From Candidatus Endomicrobium labiotermitis (GTDB lineage Bacteria > Elusimicrobiota > Endomicrobiia > Endomicrobiales > Endomicrobiaceae): a stretch of DNA of 34,000 nucleotides. Positions 30,079 through 34,000 of this stretch are shown in pieces. Numbering within the stretch: position 1 is the stretch's first letter; the number at the start of each line of letters is the position of its first letter. The translations under genes and the position numbers were made by a program. Under the pieces are notes generated by a model. The model was given only the letters and a program-made list of their open reading frames with translations, was not told where the DNA came from and searched no databases. The stretch covers positions 1-34,000 of the forward strand of contig WRFE01000012.1 in NCBI GenBank assembly GCA_009778965.1, given 5' to 3'.

Positions 30079-31884
30079 ATGGTTTGGCAGAAAGAGAGTA
30101 AATTTATCTACGAAATTTTTCTTGAAAAACACAAGATAATACTTGTGTTTTTTGCGTTATTGTTTATTCTGCTGTCCGTAAGGCTTTTTTATCTTCAGAT
30201 TCTCAAAGGCACGCATTACAGAAAAGTTTCCGACCAGCAAAGAATGTATAATACGCACGAGCGAGCGCCTAGAGGTATTATATATTCGGACAATGGTTCT
30301 ATGATGGTAGGCAACGATTTTACTTATGTGGCGTTATTTTATCCTTTTGAGCAGCAGGAAACGCCTTCCGACGAAACTATAGAGCAGTTAAGTAAAATTT
30401 TAAAAAGAGATATTAAGCCCACCATAGACAGAGGCTGGCGTTACGGAAGAGTAGTAAAACTTGCCGATAATCTTACAATGGAAGAAATGTTTAAAATTCA
30501 GGAGAAAAAACTGATTTTAAGCGGAATATCGGTGGTCAAAGAGCCTAGAAGAGTATATTTTTATCCGGAGCAAAACAGTCACGTTACCGGCTATACGGGG
30601 GAAATAAACGCGGAGGAAGTAGCGAGGCTGTATGAGCAAGGTTATAAACCCGGCGATTATGTCGGAAGAGGCGGAATTGAACAGTATTATGACCGTTTCC
30701 TTCAGGGAACAGACGGCGGCTGGCAGCTTGAAGTTAACGCGAAAGGTAATCAAACAAGAGCTTTTAAATATATTCATCCTGAAATCGGCGCGAGCGTTCA
30801 TTCGACAATAAGCCAGCAGCTTCAAAATGCCGCCTACGACGCTTTAAAAAACAGCGCGACCGGCAGAGGCGCTGTCGTAGTTTTAGACACAAAAACAGGA
30901 GCGGTTAAAGCTTTGGTTTCGCTGCCGGGATTTGACACAAATAAAGCAGGGACAAGAGAGTTCGCAAAATATCTTAAAGACAAAGATCTTCCGCTTTTTA
31001 ACAGAGCCTTGCAGGCATTATATCCGCCGGGTTCGATTTTTAAAATAGTAACTTTTGCAGCTGCGGTTGAACTGCTTGATATAAATCTGAAAGAAACCGA
31101 AATCTGTACCGGAAGTTTTGAGCTTGGAGACAGATGGTACGCGTGCTGGCTTAAAAGCGGTCACGGGCGCGTTAATTTGATTGCCGCAATGGCGCAGTCA
31201 TGCAATATTTACTTTTACGATTTGGCTTTGAAGCTGGGAGTCAGAAATATTGAAAGGTTTGCGAGAAAGTTTTATCTTGGAGAAAGAACAGGCATAGATT
31301 TGCCGAATGAAAAGAAAGGTTTTATTCCTAATCCCGAATGGAAAAAGATGAAAACTAAAATGTCATGGCTTCAGGGTGATACGCTGATTTTTGCCATCGG
31401 GCAGGGAGCTTTGTCGGTAACACCTATACAAATGGCGGATATGATAACTGCCGTAGCAAACAGAGGCGTATATTTAAGACCTTATATAGTTGATAATATC
31501 ATCAATATAAAAGGAGAAGAAGTCTTCAAACATACTGTAAGAACAAGAGATACTATAGAATTGTCCGAAGAAACTTGGGACTTGCTTTATGAATCTCTGG
31601 TTGAAACCGTTGAAAACGGTACGGGAAGAAGAAGTAAGCTTTCTGGTATAAAAGTAGCGGGAAAAACCGGGACGGCGCAGAATCCGCATGGTGAGAATCA
31701 CGCGTGGTTTGTGACTTTTGCACCCGCTGACAATCCTGAGATAGCGATTGCCGTTATAGTAGAAGCCGGCGGCGGCGGCGGGCTTAATGCCGTGCCGGTA
31801 GCGAGAAAAATATATGAATCATATTTCGGCATAGAAGATATTGAAGAAGAGGCTGTGGAAAAGCCAAAGAGGAAAAACAGATGA
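30079..31884 (+). CDS. mrdA: Penicillin-binding protein 2 (elongation transpeptidase)
   Basis: A 601-residue class B PBP that cross-links peptidoglycan made by RodA. One N-terminal membrane helix (~20-38, IILVFFALLFILLSVRLFYLQIL) is followed by the pedestal with HERAPRGIIYSDNG and YPEQNSHVTGYTGEI, GDYVGRGGIEQYYDRFLQGTDGG. The transpeptidase motifs are complete: S319-I-F-K322 (SxxK), S374-C-N376 (SxN) and K529-T-G-T532. The C-terminus is basic. The start lies immediately after the mreD stop; the end overlaps rodA by four bases, so PBP2 and RodA are made together as the known pair. Confidence 0.97.
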   Translation: MVWQKESKFIYEIFLEKHKIILVFFALLFILLSVRLFYLQILKGTHYRKVSDQQRMYNTHERAPRGIIYSDNGSMMVGNDFTYVALFYPFEQQETPSDETIEQLSKILKRDIKPTIDRGWRYGRVVKLADNLTMEEMFKIQEKKLILSGISVVKEPRRVYFYPEQNSHVTGYTGEINAEEVARLYEQGYKPGDYVGRGGIEQYYDRFLQGTDGGWQLEVNAKGNQTRAFKYIHPEIGASVHSTISQQLQNAAYDALKNSATGRGAVVVLDTKTGAVKALVSLPGFDTNKAGTREFAKYLKDKDLPLFNRALQALYPPGSIFKIVTFAAAVELLDINLKETEICTGSFELGDRWYACWLKSGHGRVNLIAAMAQSCNIYFYDLALKLGVRNIERFARKFYLGERTGIDLPNEKKGFIPNPEWKKMKTKMSWLQGDTLIFAIGQGALSVTPIQMADMITAVANRGVYLRPYIVDNIINIKGEEVFKHTVRTRDTIELSEETWDLLYESLVETVENGTGRRSKLSGIKVAGKTGTAQNPHGENHAWFVTFAPADNPEIAIAVIVEAGGGGGLNAVPVARKIYESYFGIEDIEEEAVEKPKRKNR

Positions 31885-33230
31885 TTAACGAAAAAAGTTT
31901 TTTCCATCGTTTTGCCAATGCAATAGATATATGGCTGCTTGCGTCGCTTTTTGCGCTTGTTTTAATAGGCGGTTTTGCCGTTTATTCCGCAAGTTTTAAT
32001 TACGGCATATCTTCAAAATATGTAACCGTACAAACAGCGGCTTTTTTTCTGGGTATTGTGTTAATGCTTTTTACGGCAGGATTCAATTATCAATATTACA
32101 GGCAGCTCGATAAAGCTGTTTATATATTTTCGATTCTGCTTTTGGTGTCCGTGCTTATTTTCGGTGTAACGATTAATGGCGCGAAACGCTGGATCAATTT
32201 CGGATTTTTTTCATTTCAGCCGGTTGAAATAGCAAAGCTGGCTTATATTCTTGTCATTTCGTCTTTTTTAGATAAAAATTGGAAAAATATAAAAAAACCG
32301 TCGGCTCTTGCCTATACTTTCGCAATACTTATGGGACATTTTATACTTATTATGGCGCAGCCGGCTTTTTCATCAATACTTCCTTATTTTCTTGTTACGC
32401 TTGTGCTTTTATATGTCGCGGGCGCCGAAAGGTTTTATCTTTTGTGCATATCTCTCTTTTGCGGATTGAGCGTAGGAATACCGCTGCTGATAGAATTTTT
32501 AAAACTTCAGCCGTTTGTCGCAAATCCATCTTCGTATATAGGATATTTTATAAATTCGCTGCAAAGTAATGTTATCGGAATTTTCTACGTTGCGGTTGTA
32601 ATAGTCGCGCTTATATTTGTTATTTGGTGGCTGTTATGGAAATTCAGGGTGAAAATTTCGATAATATATGCTGTCCTGCTCGGATTTGCCGTGATGTTTG
32701 GTTTTATGGCTTCAATGTCGGTTGAAAAGTCTCTTAAAGATTATCAAAGAAAAAGAATGGTTGTCTTTTTGTATCCGGAAACCGATTCGCGCGGCGCGGG
32801 ATACAATGTAATACAATCTAAAATAGCGATGGGATCCGGTAAAATTTCAGGAAAAGGATTTCTTAAAGGAACTCAAACACAGCTCGGATTTCTTCCTGAA
32901 CAGCATACTGATTTTATTTTTTCAGTGATAGGGGAGGAAGGAGGCTGGTTTTTTTCGCAGCTGGTTATTTTATTGTATTTTATTTTTATATGGCGCGCTT
33001 TGATAATTGCGCGAGAGTCGCGCGACAGATATGGTTCGCTTGTAGCGATGGGTATAGCAGCAATGTTTGTTTTTTACGCGGTTATTAATATAAGTATGGT
33101 TACCGGACTTATGCCCGTAGCCGGCGTTCCTTTGCTTTTCTTATCTTACGGAGGATCTTCAATGGTTTCATCAATGATTGCCGTAGGATTACTCTTTTCA
33201 ATACACATGAGAAGATATACGTACTATTAA
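31881..33230 (+). CDS. rodA: SEDS peptidoglycan polymerase RodA, atypical
   Basis: A 449-residue polytopic protein, glycosyltransferase partner of PBP2. Family signatures: VTINGAKRWINFGFFSFQPVEIAKLAYIL, YQRKRMVVFLYPETDSRGAGYNVIQSKIAMGSGKISGKGFLKGTQTQLGFLPEQHTDFIFSVIGEEGG (with the catalytic Asp of HTDFIF) and GVPLLFLSYGGSSM. Two features differ from E. coli RodA (370 residues): roughly 70 extra residues, rich in membrane segments, lie between GAERFY and DYQRKR; and the conserved QPDLGT motif reads QPAFSS. The catalytic Asp is present, so it is probably active. It ends the operon; a class B palindrome follows. Confidence 0.94.
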   Translation: MINEKSFFHRFANAIDIWLLASLFALVLIGGFAVYSASFNYGISSKYVTVQTAAFFLGIVLMLFTAGFNYQYYRQLDKAVYIFSILLLVSVLIFGVTINGAKRWINFGFFSFQPVEIAKLAYILVISSFLDKNWKNIKKPSALAYTFAILMGHFILIMAQPAFSSILPYFLVTLVLLYVAGAERFYLLCISLFCGLSVGIPLLIEFLKLQPFVANPSSYIGYFINSLQSNVIGIFYVAVVIVALIFVIWWLLWKFRVKISIIYAVLLGFAVMFGFMASMSVEKSLKDYQRKRMVVFLYPETDSRGAGYNVIQSKIAMGSGKISGKGFLKGTQTQLGFLPEQHTDFIFSVIGEEGGWFFSQLVILLYFIFIWRALIIARESRDRYGSLVAMGIAAMFVFYAVINISMVTGLMPVAGVPLLFLSYGGSSMVSSMIAVGLLFSIHMRRYTYY

Positions 33231-33233
33231 ACA

Positions 33234-33320
33234 CAGAAGATGGGAAGGTGAGAGGATGGGAGGTTGAGTAAAAACAAAGCCGTTGTCAAACATCTCATCT
33301 TCTCACCCTCTCAACATCTG
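33234..33320 (+). repeat. Palindromic element, class B (GATGGGA-GTTGAG type), copy 3
   Basis: The left arm (AGAAGATGGGAAGGTGAGAG and onward) is purine-rich, and the right arm (AACATCTCATCTTCTCACCC and onward) is pyrimidine-rich and complementary. Related to the copies at 16016 and 17564 but diverged. It begins a few bases after the rodA stop and ends just before the tRNA promoter, so it may serve as a 3' hairpin for the mre operon. Together with the promoter and leader it fills the gap up to tRNA-Tyr. Confidence 0.8.
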
Positions 33321-33325
33321 CTGTA

Positions 33326-33355
33326 TTGACATTTAAAATCGTTTTGTAGTATAAT
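33326..33355 (+). promoter_or_regulatory. Strong promoter of the tRNA-tuf operon
   Basis: Perfect TTGACA (33326-33331), an 18-base spacer and perfect TATAAT (33350-33355). Transcription should start near 33362, about 70 bases before tRNA-Tyr. It is the only promoter in the window with both hexamers perfect, fitting a highly expressed tRNA and EF-Tu unit. Confidence 0.88.
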
Positions 33356-33432
33356 CAACAAGTTATTTTAAATTAAGAATAGAAAAGTTTCAAAAGCTCT
33401 TTTTTCCTTTTATATTAAACAGCAATAATTGC

Positions 33433-33516
33433 GGGGGTGTGGTCGAGCGGTCAAAGGCATCAGACTGTAAATCTGACGGACTATGTCCTACGAAGGTTCA
33501 AATCCTTCCGCCCCCA
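33433..33516 (+). tRNA. tRNA-Tyr (GTA)
   Basis: 84 bases. The acceptor GGGGGTG pairs with CGCCCCC (one G-T pair). The anticodon stem TCAGA/TCTGA closes the loop CTGTAAA, anticodon GTA. The long variable arm with a GGAC/GTCC stem makes it a class II tRNA, as tyrosine tRNAs are in bacteria. The T-arm is GAAGG-TTCAAAT-CCTTC and the discriminator is A. CCA is not encoded; TTTT follows. Confidence 0.97.
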
Positions 33517-33545
33517 TTTTTACAAAAAATTTAATTGTTGTTTTT

Positions 33546-33616
33546 GCGGGAGTAGCACAATGGTAGTGCTCCAGCCTTCCAAGCTGGCCACGCGGGTTCG
33601 ATTCCCGTCTCCCGCT
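33546..33616 (+). tRNA. tRNA-Gly (TCC)
   Basis: 71 bases. The acceptor GCGGGAG pairs with CTCCCGC. The anticodon stem CCAGC/GCTGG closes the loop CTTCCAA, anticodon TCC, which reads GGA and GGG. The T-loop is TTCGATT, the discriminator is T and CCA is not encoded. Confidence 0.97.
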
Positions 33617-33641
33617 TATGAATTTCACCTCGTTAAACAAT

Positions 33642-33713
33642 GCCGAGGTGGCTCAGTGGTAGAGCACCTCCTTGGTAAGGAGGTGGTCGTGGGTTCAATT
33701 CCCATCCTCGGCT
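33642..33713 (+). tRNA. tRNA-Thr (GGT)
   Basis: 72 bases. The acceptor GCCGAGG pairs with CCTCGGC. The anticodon stem CCTCC/GGAGG closes the loop TTGGTAA, anticodon GGT, which reads ACC and ACU. The T-loop is TTCAATT, the discriminator is T and CCA is not encoded. It lies 50 bases before tuf, the usual tRNA-Thr-tufB order. Confidence 0.97.
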
Positions 33714-33763
33714 AATGTTATGCAGGTATATATATAGTAAAATAAATTTTTAGGGAGCAGATT

Positions 33764-34000
33764 ATGTCAAAAGAAAAGTTTGATAGAAGTAAACCGCACG
33801 TAAACGTAGGAACAATAGGGCACGTGGACCACGGCAAAACAACATTGACGGCAGCAATAACAAAAGTGTTAGGCGACAAAGGCTTAGCGCAGTACATATC
33901 TTATGACCAGGTAGCAAAAGCCTCCGAATCACAAGGAAGAAGAGACGATACGAAGATTGTGACAATCGCAGTATCGCACGTAGAATATTCGACAGAAAAA
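33764..34000 (+). CDS. tuf: Elongation factor Tu, N-terminal 79 codons
   Basis: EF-Tu delivers aminoacyl-tRNA to the ribosome as a GTP complex. The window shows the start: [26 protein letters not shown] with the P-loop GHVDHGKT (19-26). The switch I region is unusual: instead of the near-universal ARGITI it reads [18 protein letters not shown], about five residues longer than in E. coli, with Thr67 in the position of the GTP-sensing threonine. SHVEY afterwards is normal. The ribosome-binding site AGGGAG (33752-33757) is strong. Probably co-transcribed with the three tRNAs. The gene continues beyond the window. Confidence 0.97.
   Translation, partial: MSKEKFDRSKPHVNVGTIGHVDHGKTTLTAAITKVLGDKGLAQYISYDQVAKASESQGRRDDTKIVTIAVSHVEYSTEK

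Noticed and set aside
33362-33432. Possible attenuator in the tRNA operon leader
   Set aside because: Only weak A/T-rich complementarity is present; no convincing stem or leader peptide.
33437-33715. A 92-codon frame over the tRNA cluster
   Set aside because: It is made entirely of three tRNA genes and their spacers.
1-34000. CRISPR array, prophage, insertion sequence or toxin-antitoxin pair
   Set aside because: No regularly spaced direct repeats, cas, transposase, integrase or phage genes. The repeats present are single palindromes without coding capacity.

Overview
The window is AT-rich bacterial chromosome, almost all of it ordinary housekeeping sequence. Gene content, frequent GTG/TTG starts and the mixture of cell-wall, lipoprotein and LPS-assembly genes point to a Gram-negative-type (diderm) anaerobe. 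My best guess is the phylum Elusimicrobiota, possibly an Endomicrobium relative. This is inference from overall gene style and an unusual EF-Tu effector loop, not from a marker search; Omnitrophota or another neighbouring phylum is possible.

Layout. 1-7273: a radical-SAM gene cut by the window edge and a very large secreted protein of 1991 residues, both on the minus strand, separated by a palindromic repeat and a bidirectional terminator. 7274-11572: separate plus-strand genes for a secreted GH26-like glycosidase, a secreted serine beta-lactamase-family protein and a GlcD-type FAD oxidase, each spaced by a palindromic element. 11637-14336: a ZapB-like coiled-coil protein, ZapA, a probable 6S RNA, RarA and 5-formyl-THF cyclo-ligase; this reproduces the zapA-ssrS-ygfA neighbourhood known in other bacteria. 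14453-27861: a long co-directional plus-strand run: rny, xseA, xseB, ispA, dxs, tlyA, leuS, lptE, holA, a membrane protein with an HELSH zinc-protease motif, a CTP-dependent lipid-kinase-like protein, a polysaccharide deacetylase and a small ACT-like regulator. 27968-28444: a minus-strand guanine-deaminase-type gene. 28745-33230: the elongation operon mreC-mreD-mrdA(PBP2)-rodA, without mreB. 33433-34000: tRNA-Tyr, tRNA-Gly, tRNA-Thr and the start of tuf, the classical tRNA-tufB arrangement.

What stands out is less the genes than what lies between them. Nearly every intergenic gap holds a palindromic element, of two architectural classes. Class A (910-1034, 8267-8347, 9958-10031, 18566-18634, 21259-21334, 27877-27945) is bounded by GTC...GAC ends and built as two hairpins in inverted orientation, like paired REP units, although the hairpin sequences differ. 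Class B (12364-12450, 14338-14428, 16016-16110, 17564-17650, 23806-23888, 24490-24617, 33234-33320) is a longer imperfect palindrome; in most copies the arm first met on the + strand is purine-rich and the second pyrimidine-rich. Two copies run straight into the Shine-Dalgarno of the next gene.

A second pattern is transcriptional. Several transcription units have a good -10 box that ends five to seven bases before the start codon and no Shine-Dalgarno, which predicts leaderless mRNAs (beta-lactamase-like gene, zapB-like gene, guaD, mreC, perhaps the FAD oxidase). Other units have normal leaders with clear Shine-Dalgarno sites. Protein-level oddities are the giant multidomain protein, a RodA with an extra membrane region and no QPDLGT motif, and an EF-Tu with a rewritten switch I. 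I saw no CRISPR array, transposase, phage gene or defence system.
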